From SpSt-583 sp034434015 (GTDB lineage Bacteria; Chloroflexota; Anaerolineae; Anaerolineales; UBA6663), in assembly GCA_034434015.1 (NCBI GenBank), contig DAOUAB010000115.1, forward strand, positions 1-18,926: 18,926 bases of DNA, read 5' to 3'. The translations under genes were made by a program, and so were the position numbers. The notes beneath the pieces are model-generated. The model had not been told where the DNA came from, made no database searches, and worked only from the letters and a program-made list of their open reading frames with translations. Positions 5,755 to 14,784 of this stretch are shown piece after piece. How positions within the stretch are numbered: the stretch's first letter is position 1; each line of letters begins with the position of its first letter.

Positions 5755-5783
5755 ATTATTGCACGCTTTCATAAGCGCGTCAA
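5755..5783 (-). promoter_or_regulatory. Sigma-70-type promoter for the minus-strand small unit
   Basis: On the minus strand the -35 hexamer TTGACG (complement of 5778-5783) and the -10 hexamer AATAAT (complement of 5755-5760) each match 5 of 6 consensus bases and are exactly 17 bases apart. The predicted start is near 5748, giving a leader of about 57 bases before the small ORF. Confidence 0.6.
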
Positions 5784-5804
5784 TCAAGCCCGCAATATTT
5801 TAAG

Positions 5805-5819
5805 CGAAACTTTGTTTTG
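5805..5819. promoter_or_regulatory. Candidate ROK operator dyad
   Basis: CGAAAC (5805-5810), TTT, GTTTTG (5814-5819) is a dyad with one mismatch in six. It lies between the minus-strand promoter and the ROK gene -35, within reach of both. T-rich GTTT half-sites occur in known ROK operators such as XylR, so autoregulation is possible. The evidence is symmetry and position only. Confidence 0.3.
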
Positions 5820-5823
5820 TGTA

Positions 5824-5852
5824 TTGACAAAAGGCCGGAGACTGTATAGGAT
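5824..5852 (+). promoter_or_regulatory. Sigma-70-type promoter of the ROK regulator gene
   Basis: A perfect -35 TTGACA (5824-5829) is followed after 17 bases by TAGGAT (5847-5852, 4 of 6). The predicted start near 5859 gives a leader of about 36-60 bases, depending on which start codon is used. The rest of the 5527-5894 gap is covered by the terminator, inverted repeats and small ORF listed separately. Confidence 0.6.
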
Positions 5853-5894
5853 GATCGGCGGCTGAACGACGGATGATCGCCAGTTTGGGCCGGC

Positions 5895-7208
5895 TTGAGG
5901 CCCGAAAATGACCCGATCGTGGCTGAAGACCATCGCCTAATTGTAAATCAACCTAACAAAGATAGCGTCCTGGGTCTTATTCGCCAGGCGTCGGACGGCG
6001 TCTCGCGGGTGGAGATTGCGCAGGCGCTCGGGGTCAGCCGGGCGACGGTTTCGACGATCGTCGACACCCTGATCGCGTCCGGCCTGGTGGTGGAGCGGGG
6101 CTCGGGAGTTTCACGGGGCGGCCGCCGCCCGATCGTGCTGCGGATCAACCCGGAGGCCGGGCGCGTCGTCGGGATCGACATCGGCGCCTCGCATGTTCTG
6201 GTGGTGCTGGCCGATCTTTGCGGTAAAATCCTTTACGAAGCCGAAGTCTCATTCGATATTGCCCACGGGCCGGACGCCTGCCTGCCGCGGATCGGGCAGG
6301 AGGTGGAGGCCGTCCTGGGGCGGGAAGCGGCCGCCCGCGAGCGACTCCTGGCGATCGGGGTCGGCGTGCCCGGACCCGTGATTGCTGCCAGGGGGATGGT
6401 CTCTTCGCCCCCGTTGATGCCCGGCTGGGATGGGTATCCCATCCGCGAATTCTTTCAAGCGCGCTGGGCGCGGCCGGCGCTGGTGGACAATGACGCCGAC
6501 CTGGGCGCCCTGGGCGAGTGGGCGTTTGGCGCCGGACGCGGCGAGGCCAACCTGGCCTTCATCAAGATCGGCACCGGGATCGGTTGCGGCCTGCTGCTGG
6601 ATGGCCGCCTGTATCACGGCGTCGTCGGCACGGCCGGCGAGATCGGGCACGTCACCATCAGCCAGGACGGCCCGCCGTGCAAGTGCGGCAACTACGGTTG
6701 CCTGGAGGCCATGGCCGGCGGCCGGGCCATCGCCCAGCGGGCGCGGCTGGCCATCCTGGCCGGGCAGCGCACCAGCCTGGCGGAGCACAGCGCCGGCCCT
6801 GAGTTGACCGCGCGGGATGTCGCCCTGGCGGCGCAGGCCGGCGACGCGGTCAGCCAGCAGCTGCTCAACGACGCCGGCCGGCACATCGGCAGCGCGCTGG
6901 CCAGCCTGATCAACCTGCTCAACCCCGGCCTGGTCCTGATCGGCGGGCGGGTGGCGGAGGCCGGCGACATCTTGCTGAATCCTATCCGCGAGGCCGTCGC
7001 GCACCGCAGTCTGCGGGCGTCGCTCCAGGCGACGCGCATCGAGCGGGCGGCCCTCGGCCGCTATGCGACGGTCCTTGGGGCGGTGTCCCAGGCGCTGGAC
7101 AGCGCCTTTCAGAGCCTGCTCCGGCACCGGCCGGCGCGCACACGATCTCGAGTCATGAAAGGAGGTGGTCGCCCAGCCAGACAACCCGTAGACTCCATCC
7201 CGACCTGA
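5895..7208 (+). CDS. ROK-family transcriptional regulator (XylR/NagC type)
   Basis: A 437-residue protein of normal size for ROK repressors. An N-terminal winged helix-turn-helix spans about residues 22-80 (VEIAQALGVSRATVSTIVDTL is the reader helix region). The sugar-kinase-like ROK domain follows: DIGAS (95-99), VDNDADLGALGEW (197-209), GTGIGCG (226-232), GEIGH (248-252) and the zinc motif CKCGNYGCLE (262-271). It probably represses the adjacent glucan uptake genes and responds to a sugar. The start is uncertain: TTG 5895 is the longest choice and GTG 5919 also keeps the whole DNA-binding domain; neither has a clear Shine-Dalgarno sequence. The C-terminus beyond about residue 415 is basic and low-complexity. 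The binding-protein gene starts 39 bases after the stop. Confidence 0.88.
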   Translation: MRPENDPIVAEDHRLIVNQPNKDSVLGLIRQASDGVSRVEIAQALGVSRATVSTIVDTLIASGLVVERGSGVSRGGRRPIVLRINPEAGRVVGIDIGASHVLVVLADLCGKILYEAEVSFDIAHGPDACLPRIGQEVEAVLGREAAARERLLAIGVGVPGPVIAARGMVSSPPLMPGWDGYPIREFFQARWARPALVDNDADLGALGEWAFGAGRGEANLAFIKIGTGIGCGLLLDGRLYHGVVGTAGEIGHVTISQDGPPCKCGNYGCLEAMAGGRAIAQRARLAILAGQRTSLAEHSAGPELTARDVALAAQAGDAVSQQLLNDAGRHIGSALASLINLLNPGLVLIGGRVAEAGDILLNPIREAVAHRSLRASLQATRIERAALGRYATVLGAVSQALDSAFQSLLRHRPARTRSRVMKGGGRPARQPVDSIPT

Positions 7209-7247
7209 CCGTTTCGTGTTTACGACCATATTGGAGGAGAACGAACA

Positions 7248-8513
7248 ATGACGAAGAAGCTATGGACGGCGATGAGCGTGTTCGCCATCGTCGCACTCGT
7301 CCTGGCGGCCTGCGGTCCCGCGGCCACCCAGGCCCCCACCAGCGCCCCGGCGCCCACCACCGCTCCGGCGGCGGACACGGCGGCCCCCGAGCCGACCAAG
7401 GCCCCCGAGCCGACCGCGGCCCCGGCAGCCGAGCCGGTGGAAGTGACCTTCTGGCACGCCTACGGCACCGGCTCCGCCGAAGAGACGGCGATGACCAAGC
7501 TGGTCGAGCAGGCGCAGGCCGATCTGCCGCACCTCAAGATCAACGTCCTGCAGATCCCGTTCAACGACATCTTCAACAAGTACCGCACCGACGTCGCCGC
7601 CGGCGGCGGCCCCGATATGTTCATCGCCCCGAACGACTCGCTGGGCGATGACGCCCGCGCCGGCCTGATCGCCGACATCACCGACCTGGTGGCCGGCAAG
7701 CTCGGCGACTACACGCCGCTGTCGGTTGACGGCATGAGCCTGGACGGCCGCATCTACGGCGTGCCGGAGTCTCTCAAGGCGGTGGCCCTGTACTACAACA
7801 AGTCTATGCTGCCCACGCCGCCGGCCACCACCGACGAGCTGAAGGCCCTGCTGGAGAGCGACACGCCCGCCAGCGTCAGCATCGGCTGCTACCACCACTG
7901 GGGCTTCTACGGCGCCTTCGGCGGCCGGATCTTCGACGACCAGTGGAACTTCGTGGCCGACCAGGGCGGCGTCGCCGACGCCTTCGCCTACCTGAATGAA
8001 CTGTACCAGATCATGGTCGAGAAGGGCCTGCCCAAGACCGACGGCGACGCCGCCGCTCCGTTCCGCGAGGGCAAGGTCGCCATGACCACCAACGGCAACT
8101 GGGCGCTGGGCGACTACAAGACCGCCCTGGGCGACAACCTGGGCGTGGTCCCGCTGCCCGAGGGCCCCGGCGGCCCGGCCAACCCGCTGCTGGGCGTGGA
8201 CGGGTACTACATCAACCCGAACAGCCCCAACCAGGAAGCGGCCATCGAGCTGGCTCTGTACCTGACCAACGCCGACGCGCAAACGCTCATGATGAACGAA
8301 GCCGGCCACGTCCCGGCGCGCACGGACGTCACGGTGACCGACCCGCTCATCCAGGGCTTCGTCACGGCCTTCGAGACGGCCTACGTCCGCCCGCAGGTCC
8401 CGCAGATGGGCAAGTACTGGGCCAACTTCTGCGGCGACAGCGAGATCTTCGAGAAGGGCGTCGCCCCGGCCGACTTCGTGAAGACGGCGACCGAGAACGC
8501 CAACAAGCCGTAA
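7248..8513 (+). CDS. CUT1-type sugar ABC transporter substrate-binding lipoprotein (maltose/maltodextrin-like)
   Basis: A 421-residue extracytoplasmic solute-binding protein. The lipoprotein signal peptide ends in the lipobox VLAAC with Cys22 as lipidation site. An Ala/Pro/Thr linker (about 23-62) then leads to the binding domain, opening VEVTFWHAYG. The motifs AGGGPDMFIAPND, DGRIYGVPESLKAVALYYNKSML and the late MTTNGNWALGDYK block are typical of MalE-like family 1 binding proteins. GGAGG at 7233-7237, ten bases before the ATG, supports the start. Two permease genes and an exported amylase follow, so maltodextrins are the likely ligand; the exact sugar is inferred. The upstream gap has a short TCGT-GTTT-ACGA dyad (7214-7225) that might be an operator. 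No ATPase gene is present in the cluster. Confidence 0.88.
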   Translation: MTKKLWTAMSVFAIVALVLAACGPAATQAPTSAPAPTTAPAADTAAPEPTKAPEPTAAPAAEPVEVTFWHAYGTGSAEETAMTKLVEQAQADLPHLKINVLQIPFNDIFNKYRTDVAAGGGPDMFIAPNDSLGDDARAGLIADITDLVAGKLGDYTPLSVDGMSLDGRIYGVPESLKAVALYYNKSMLPTPPATTDELKALLESDTPASVSIGCYHHWGFYGAFGGRIFDDQWNFVADQGGVADAFAYLNELYQIMVEKGLPKTDGDAAAPFREGKVAMTTNGNWALGDYKTALGDNLGVVPLPEGPGGPANPLLGVDGYYINPNSPNQEAAIELALYLTNADAQTLMMNEAGHVPARTDVTVTDPLIQGFVTAFETAYVRPQVPQMGKYWANFCGDSEIFEKGVAPADFVKTATENANKP

Positions 8514-8571
8514 GGTTCGCCGAACCGGCCAGACCGCGTCCCGGTTGAGCCTATGAGCTAGGAGCTGTGCA

Positions 8572-8606
8572 ACAGGAGCGAGCCGGCCTCAGCCGCTCGC
8601 TCCTGT
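8572..8606 (+). promoter_or_regulatory. Strong hairpin between binding-protein and permease genes
   Basis: ACAGGAGCGAGC (8572-8583) and GCTCGCTCCTGT (8595-8606) pair perfectly over 12 bases. Inside, GGC-CTCA-GCC extends the stem by three pairs past one bulged C. Only CCTTT follows, so termination would be partial. Such hairpins after binding-protein genes often stabilise the upstream message and keep permease expression lower. Confidence 0.65.
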
Positions 8607-8651
8607 CCTTTGGTGGCCGGCCCTTGAACCACTCGGAGAGGTGAAACGCGT

Positions 8652-9671
8652 ATGGCTACCCTGTCTGTCGCCAGAGCCAAGAAGGCGCAGAGCGCCGCCA
8701 ACCAGAATAACCTGGCCTATCTGTATCTGGTGCCGGCCTTCGCCGTCATGGCCGTGATCACGTTCTATCCCCTGATCTACCAGGTCATCATCTCGTTTAC
8801 GAATTTCGAAACCAAGCACCTGCTCCGGGGCCTGGCCTCGCCGGACCTGCAGTGGATCGGCCTGGACAACTACGTCAAGATCATCACCGGCGGGCTGCCG
8901 GTCCAGAACTTCGAGTTCTTCCGGGTGCTGGTCTATAACCTGTGGTGGGCGATCACCAACGTCCTGGTCCACGTGCCGGCCGGCGTGCTGATCGCCGTGC
9001 TGCTCAACACCCAGGGCCTGTGGGGCAAGGGTATCTACCGCGCCCTGTATATCCTGCCCGTGGTCGTGCCGCCGCTCGTCGTCGCCACCGTCTGGCGCAA
9101 TATCTTCGACGAGCAGTACGGGGCCATGAACCAGTTCCTGACCTCGGTCGCCGCGTTCCTGGGCTCGACCGACCCGGTGCGTATCCGCTGGCTGGCCGAG
9201 TTCGACCCGCCCATCCCGTTCCTGCTGCCGGGCGTGCCGCTGCCGCTGGCCTACTATGCCATGATGATCGCCAACTTCTGGCTGGGCTGGCCGTTTATGA
9301 CCCTGGTGGCGACCGGCGCGCTGCAGAGCATCCCCAAGGACCTGTACGAGGCCGCCTCCATCGACGGCGCCTCCGGCGCGCAGCAGTTCTTCAACATCAC
9401 CGTGCCGATGCTGCGCCCGGCCATGATCCCGGCCGCCGTCTACGGCTTCACGCTCTCGTTCAACCTGTTCAATTTCGTCTACTTCATGACCGGCGGCGGC
9501 CCGGCGCGCTCCACCGAGATCCTGGTGACCTTCGCCTATGACCTGGTGCGCAACCTGCGCCTGTTCGGGGCGGCGGCGGCCTTCGCCGTGATCGTGTTCT
9601 TCGTCTCCACGACGATCTTCCTGATCACCAACCGCATCACGCGCGCGACCGAGAGCTACACGGAGGCGTAA
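8652..9671 (+). CDS. CUT1-type sugar ABC transporter permease (MalF-like)
   Basis: A 339-residue inner-membrane protein with about six helices; the first begins YLYLVPAFAVMAVITFYPLIYQ (about 24-45). The cytoplasmic EAA loop that docks the ATPase is LYEAASIDGASGAQQFFNIT (231-250), followed by VPMLRPAMIP, as in MalF-type subunits. It has one relatively long loop (about 155-195, ending FLLPGVPLPL) but not the very large extra domain of enterobacterial MalF. GGAGAGG at 8636-8642 supports the ATG. It would pair with the MalG-like protein encoded one base after its stop, together forming the channel for the sugar delivered by the upstream lipoprotein. Confidence 0.9.
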   Translation: MATLSVARAKKAQSAANQNNLAYLYLVPAFAVMAVITFYPLIYQVIISFTNFETKHLLRGLASPDLQWIGLDNYVKIITGGLPVQNFEFFRVLVYNLWWAITNVLVHVPAGVLIAVLLNTQGLWGKGIYRALYILPVVVPPLVVATVWRNIFDEQYGAMNQFLTSVAAFLGSTDPVRIRWLAEFDPPIPFLLPGVPLPLAYYAMMIANFWLGWPFMTLVATGALQSIPKDLYEAASIDGASGAQQFFNITVPMLRPAMIPAAVYGFTLSFNLFNFVYFMTGGGPARSTEILVTFAYDLVRNLRLFGAAAAFAVIVFFVSTTIFLITNRITRATESYTEA

Positions 9672-9672
9672 C

Positions 9673-10677
9673 ATGGCGGCCGCAACCCAACCTTCCCAGT
9701 CCTCCAACCCGCTCGTCCGGCTGCTCAACCTCAACACCTCCAACGAGAAGGGCGGGCGCGCCCTGCCGCTCTGGCGCCAGCTCCTGCTGCAGCTGCTCTG
9801 CCTGGTCATCCTGGCCGAGGTGATGTTCCCGATCATGTACGTGGTGACCCTGGCCTTCAGCTCGCAGACCACGCGCCCGTCCACCCTGCAGCTCATCCCG
9901 ACCGAGTTCTCGCTGGTCGCTTTCCAGCAGGTGCTGGAGCGCCCGACGGCCAACCCGGTCACGTTTATCGAGCTGCTGCGCAACAGCACCGTGCTGTCGT
10001 TCGGCGTCGGCGCGGTCTCGCTGCTGATCGCCGTCTCCGCCGCCTACGCCTTCTCGCGCTTCAAGTTTGCCGGGCGCCAGTTCCTGATGATCCTGGTCTT
10101 CGTGCCGTTGCTGATGCCGGGCGTCGGCCTGGCGACGCCGCTCTACCTGCTGATGAACAGCGTCCGCATCTTCGACTGCGGCGACGCCGGCCTGGGCTTC
10201 CTGCAGTGCGCGGCCGGCTCCGGCAAGCTGCTCTTCAACCTGCGCGATTCGCTCCTGGGCGTCGGCATCGCCATGACGGCCGGCGCGTTGCCCTTCGCGG
10301 TCTGGAACCTGAAAGGCTACCTGGACACCATCCCCAAGGAGCTGGAAGAGGCGGCCAAGATCGACGGCGCCGACGCCAACCGCGTCTTCTTCCAGATCGT
10401 GCTGCCGCTGGCCATGCCGCAGCTGGCCGTCACCTTCTTCCTGGGCTTTATGGGCCACTGGCAGGAGTTCGCCATGGCCTGGCTGTTCCTGAGCAAGCCC
10501 CAGGATTACACGCTCTCGATGACGCTCTACAATATGACCGGCCAGTACGCGCAGAACATCCCCTGGAACCGCTTCAGCGCGATGGCCATCATCGTGGCGC
10601 TGCCGGTGGCCGTCATCTATATGGCCCTGCAACGCCAGATTGTCGGCGGCCTGACGTCCGGCGGCGTGAAGGAGTGA
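9673..10677 (+). CDS. CUT1-type sugar ABC transporter permease (MalG-like)
   Basis: A 334-residue membrane protein forming the second half of the sugar channel. The N-terminal cytoplasmic stretch is about 35 residues, then the first helix LLLQLLCLVILAEVMFPIMY. The EAA loop is ELEEAAKIDGADANRVFFQI (223-242) followed by VLPLAMPQLAV. Between the third and fourth helices (about residues 163-188) there is a loop with two cysteines, C169 and C179, in DCGDAGLGFLQC. This is longer than in textbook MalG and faces outward, so a disulphide is conceivable. The ATG lies one base after the stop of the MalF-like gene, so translation is probably coupled. A hairpin terminator follows about 90 bases after the stop. 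Confidence 0.9.
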   Translation: MAAATQPSQSSNPLVRLLNLNTSNEKGGRALPLWRQLLLQLLCLVILAEVMFPIMYVVTLAFSSQTTRPSTLQLIPTEFSLVAFQQVLERPTANPVTFIELLRNSTVLSFGVGAVSLLIAVSAAYAFSRFKFAGRQFLMILVFVPLLMPGVGLATPLYLLMNSVRIFDCGDAGLGFLQCAAGSGKLLFNLRDSLLGVGIAMTAGALPFAVWNLKGYLDTIPKELEEAAKIDGADANRVFFQIVLPLAMPQLAVTFFLGFMGHWQEFAMAWLFLSKPQDYTLSMTLYNMTGQYAQNIPWNRFSAMAIIVALPVAVIYMALQRQIVGGLTSGGVKE

Positions 10678-10767
10678 ACAACGGCCAGGCTGGTGGACGG
10701 ACAAACGGATTAGAACGGATGGCGGACCGCGCCGGCGTCTCCGCGCCGTCAACGTGATTGCGGACAG

Positions 10768-10789
10768 CAAGGCGGCGCAAGCCGCCTTG
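10768..10789 (+). terminator. Hairpin terminator after the permease genes
   Basis: CAAGGCGGC (10768-10776) and GCCGCCTTG (10781-10789) form a perfect 9-bp stem closed by a GCAA tetraloop, followed by TCTGATTGTGTCTGT, which is only moderately T-rich. Downstream to 10940 I see no gene: only a GTCCCG/CGGGAC inverted repeat (10803-10808, 10827-10832), a GACGATCGTC palindrome (10856-10865) and no convincing promoter. Confidence 0.6.
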
Positions 10790-10940
10790 TCTGATTGTGT
10801 CTGTCCCGGCCGCGGCGCGCTTCGCTCGGGACGGTTTCCGGTTGAGTTCACGCCCGACGATCGTCCGACCGGGCCCCGGCGAGCCGCTTACGGCGTGGGC
10901 CAACGGAAATCGTCAGGGACTCGCCTCCAGGAGAGGGTCG

Positions 10941-12683
10941 GTGATTAATCTCAGGTCTGCGCTCAGGAATATGGGCCTGGCCGCCGCGCTGCTGCTGGCC
11001 GCCTGCGGGCCGGCGGCCACGCCGCCGCCGAACAGCCCGGACCCGATTGCGTCGGCGACCCGCCCCGCTGCGCCGCCCACCGCGGCGCCCGCGCCCACGC
11101 GCGCGCCGGCGGTGGCCGTCCCCGTGCAACCACTCGGCGCCGGACTTCCGGCCGGCACCGACGGCCTGCCGTGGTGGAACGATACGGTCTTCTACGAAAT
11201 CTTCGTCCGCAGCTTCCAGGACTCGGACGGCGACGGCATCGGCGACTTCAACGGCCTGATCAGCCGCCTGGACTACCTCAACGACGGCGACCCGACCACC
11301 ACGGCCGACCTGGGCGTGACCGGCCTGTGGCTGATGCCCATCCACCCGTCGCCGTCCTACCACGGCTACGACGTGCTGGATTACTACGCCGTCAACCCGC
11401 AATACGGCACGCTGGACGACTTCCGCCGCCTGCTCGACGAAGCCCACCGGCGCGGCATCCGCGTGCTCATTGACTGGGTGCCGAACCATACCTCCTCCCG
11501 GCACCCGTGGTTCCAGGCCGCCCAGGACCCGGCCTCCGAATACCGCGACTGGTACGTCTGGTCGGCCGACCCGCCGACCTCGCAGGGCTGGCACCGCAAG
11601 GGGACCGGCGAGTTCTACTATGGCCGTTTCTGGAGCGAGATGCCGGACCTGAACTACGCCAACCCGGCCGTCACCGAGCAGATGCGGGATGTGGCCCGCT
11701 TCTGGCTGGAAGACGTCGGCGTGGACGGCTTCCGCATCGACGCCATCAAGCATCTCTATGAAGACGGCACGACCGTGGAGCACGTCGACGCCACGTTCGC
11801 GTGGCTGCGCGAGTTCCGGCCGTTCTACAAAGGCGTGAACCCCCAGGCGCTGATGATCGGCGAAGTCTGGGACAGCAGCCTGCGCGTGGACGACTACGTC
11901 CAGGGCGACGGGCTGGACCTGGCCTTCAGCTTCGATCTGGCCTACGGTTTCCTGCAGAGCGCGCGCTCGGGCCGCGCGGCGCAGGCCCTGCTCACGCTCG
12001 AGCAGGACCTGGGCGTCTTTCGGCCCGGCCAGTTCGCGCCGTTCCTGGCCAACCACGACCAGAACCGGGTCATGTCGGTGTTGCGCGGGAACGTGGACCA
12101 GGCCCGGAGCGCGGCGGCCATGCTGCTGACCGCGCCGGGCGCGCCCTTCCTGTATTACGGCGAGGAAATCGGGATGCTGGGCGAGAAGCCGGACGAGCTG
12201 ATCCGCGCGCCGATGCAATGGTCGGCCGAGGCCAACGCCGGTTTCACGTCCGCCGCCGCGCCCTGGGAGCGCGTCAACGCCGACTACGCCGAGAAGAACG
12301 TGGCGGCCCAGACCGCGGACCCGGCCTCGCTCCTGTCGCTCTACCGGGACCTGATCCGGCTCCGCAGTACGCACGCCGCGCTGCGCGTCGGCGAGACCTA
12401 TCTCGTCGAGGCCAGCCGGCCCGGCCTGTACGCCCTGGTGCGCGCCAGCCGGTCCGAGGCCGTGCTGGTGCTGATCAACCTGGGCCAGGCGCCGGTGGAG
12501 GATTACACGCTGGACCTGGCCGCTGGGCCGCTGGTCGGCGCGCAGCAACTGGCGCCGCTGTACGGCGGCGCGCCGGCCGCGCTGCTGGAGGCCAGCCCGT
12601 CCGGCGGCTTCGCGGACTTCCAGCCGTTGCCGGAGGTGCCGGCGTACGGGATCTACCTGTGGCAGCTCCAGCCGGTGCGCTGA
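10941..12683 (+). CDS. Lipid-anchored alpha-amylase family (GH13) glycoside hydrolase
   Basis: A 580-residue exported enzyme. I chose GTG 10941 because AGGAGAGG (10929-10936) precedes it and it gives a clean lipoprotein signal ending LLLAAC (Cys22). A longer in-frame start at 10758 adds unrelated sequence over the terminator. After a Pro/Ala-rich linker (about 23-70) the TIM barrel starts at WWNDTVFYEIFVRSFQDSDGDGIGDF. Conserved GH13 regions are DWVPNH (178-183), GFRIDAIKH with nucleophile D267, IGEVW with acid/base E308, and FLANHDQNR with D373. MPDLN (234-238) is the fifth-region signature of the group intermediate between oligo-1,6-glucosidases and neopullulanases. A beta-sandwich C-terminal domain follows (about 480-580). 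Surface digestion of starch-like glucans would feed the ABC transporter encoded just upstream. Confidence 0.9.
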   Translation: MINLRSALRNMGLAAALLLAACGPAATPPPNSPDPIASATRPAAPPTAAPAPTRAPAVAVPVQPLGAGLPAGTDGLPWWNDTVFYEIFVRSFQDSDGDGIGDFNGLISRLDYLNDGDPTTTADLGVTGLWLMPIHPSPSYHGYDVLDYYAVNPQYGTLDDFRRLLDEAHRRGIRVLIDWVPNHTSSRHPWFQAAQDPASEYRDWYVWSADPPTSQGWHRKGTGEFYYGRFWSEMPDLNYANPAVTEQMRDVARFWLEDVGVDGFRIDAIKHLYEDGTTVEHVDATFAWLREFRPFYKGVNPQALMIGEVWDSSLRVDDYVQGDGLDLAFSFDLAYGFLQSARSGRAAQALLTLEQDLGVFRPGQFAPFLANHDQNRVMSVLRGNVDQARSAAAMLLTAPGAPFLYYGEEIGMLGEKPDELIRAPMQWSAEANAGFTSAAAPWERVNADYAEKNVAAQTADPASLLSLYRDLIRLRSTHAALRVGETYLVEASRPGLYALVRASRSEAVLVLINLGQAPVEDYTLDLAAGPLVGAQQLAPLYGGAPAALLEASPSGGFADFQPLPEVPAYGIYLWQLQPVR

Positions 12684-12690
12684 GGGAGGT

Positions 12691-13764
12691 ATGACCAGGA
12701 CGACGCGTGAGACGCGGGCCGAGGCCCTGTTGCGCCGTGCGCGGGCCGAGGGCGCGCCCGTCATCGAGGGCGGACGGGCCACGCTGCTGTGGCGCGGCCG
12801 GACGGCGCCAGGCCTGATCGGCGATTTCATCCATTGGGGGCGCGAGGGCCAGGCGCCGGTGGCGCCGCGCCGGATCGGCCCCAGCTTGTGGGCGCACACT
12901 CTGGAACTGCCGCCCGACGCCTACATCGAATACGCCTGGCTGCGCGACGGCCGCCGCGTGCCGGACCCGCTCAACCCGCGCGTCACAGGCAACGGCCTGG
13001 GCGAGCTCAACCACTTCTTCTATATGCCGGGGGCGGCGCCGACGCCCCTGGTTCGGCGCGCGCGCGGTGTGCCGGCGGGCGCGCTAACGCGCGCCGTGCT
13101 GCCCGCCGGCCGGCTCCAGGCTGGCGGACGGCGCACGGTCCATTTCTACCAGCCGCCCACGCCGGACCCGTGCCCGCTGCTGGTGGTCTTCGACGGCCAG
13201 GACTACCTGCGCCGGGCCCGCCTGCCTGTGCTGGTGGACAACCTGATCGCGCAGGGCCGCATACAGCCGGTGGCCCTGGCGCTGATCGAGAACAGCCGCG
13301 CGCGCCTGATCGAGTACGCCTGCAGCGAGGCGACCCTGGCCTTCCTGCTCTATGTCGTGCTGCCGGCCGCCCGGGCGCGCCTCAACCTGATCGACGCCGC
13401 CGAGCAGCCCGGCGTCCACGGCGTGCTGGGCGCGTCGCTCGGCGGTCTGATGGCCCTCTATACGGGCCTGCGCGTGCCGCACCTCTTTGGCCGTGTGCTC
13501 AGCCAGTCCGGGGCGTTCGTCATCGAAGGCCACCCGTTCGTCGTCTGGGACCTGATCCGCTACGAGCCGCGCCTGCCGATCCGGCTGTGGATGGACGTCG
13601 GCCGCTACGAGTGGCTGCTCGACGCCAACCGCCGGCTGCGCGCGCTGGTGGAGCCCAAGGCCGCCGGCGTGACCTACCGCGAAATCAACGCCGGCCACAA
13701 CTACACAGCCTGGCGGGACGACCTGCCGCACGGGCTGGAGACCCTGTTCGGGCGGCGTCCCTGA
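12691..13764 (+). CDS. Putative esterase, enterochelin-esterase (Fes) / esterase D type
   Basis: A 357-residue cytoplasmic protein with no signal peptide. The N-terminal part (about 25-115) resembles an early-set / CBM48-like domain: GRATLLWRG, IGDFIHWG, LWAHTLELPPDAYIEYAWLRDG and PDPLNP. The catalytic alpha/beta hydrolase starts near LLVVFDGQDYL, with the nucleophile in GASLGG (S249), a candidate acid in MDVGRYEW (D302) and the histidine in GHNYTAWRDDL (H336). This architecture is that of enterochelin-esterase-like proteins, but many such proteins act on other esters. Following an amylase, a carbohydrate ester or glucan-related substrate is possible. The ATG is seven bases after the amylase stop. 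The GGGAGG before it (12684-12689) is only one base from the ATG, unusually tight, so the start or mode of initiation is less certain. Confidence 0.8.
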   Translation: MTRTTRETRAEALLRRARAEGAPVIEGGRATLLWRGRTAPGLIGDFIHWGREGQAPVAPRRIGPSLWAHTLELPPDAYIEYAWLRDGRRVPDPLNPRVTGNGLGELNHFFYMPGAAPTPLVRRARGVPAGALTRAVLPAGRLQAGGRRTVHFYQPPTPDPCPLLVVFDGQDYLRRARLPVLVDNLIAQGRIQPVALALIENSRARLIEYACSEATLAFLLYVVLPAARARLNLIDAAEQPGVHGVLGASLGGLMALYTGLRVPHLFGRVLSQSGAFVIEGHPFVVWDLIRYEPRLPIRLWMDVGRYEWLLDANRRLRALVEPKAAGVTYREINAGHNYTAWRDDLPHGLETLFGRRP

Positions 13765-13770
13765 GGCCCC

Positions 13771-14712
<942 letters not shown>

Positions 14713-14784
14713 TGGCCCGGCGCGGGCGATTCGGAAGGCGCAGCCATCCGCGCCATCTGCGGCCCAAGATCCCGGCCGGCTGCG

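Noticed and set aside
7158..7168. AAAGGAGGTGG, a full anti-16S match, near the 3' end of the ROK gene.
   Set aside because: No start codon with a useful frame follows at the right distance; the nearest frame stops within nine codons. It is probably coding coincidence.
10856..10865. GACGATCGTC palindrome upstream of the amylase as a regulator site.
   Set aside because: Ten-base palindromes are expected by chance in GC-rich DNA of this length, and there is no promoter next to it or second copy.
10758..10940. A longer start for the amylase from a TTG codon (61 extra residues).
   Set aside because: It overlaps the permease terminator hairpin, has no ribosome binding site and would bury the lipoprotein signal peptide.
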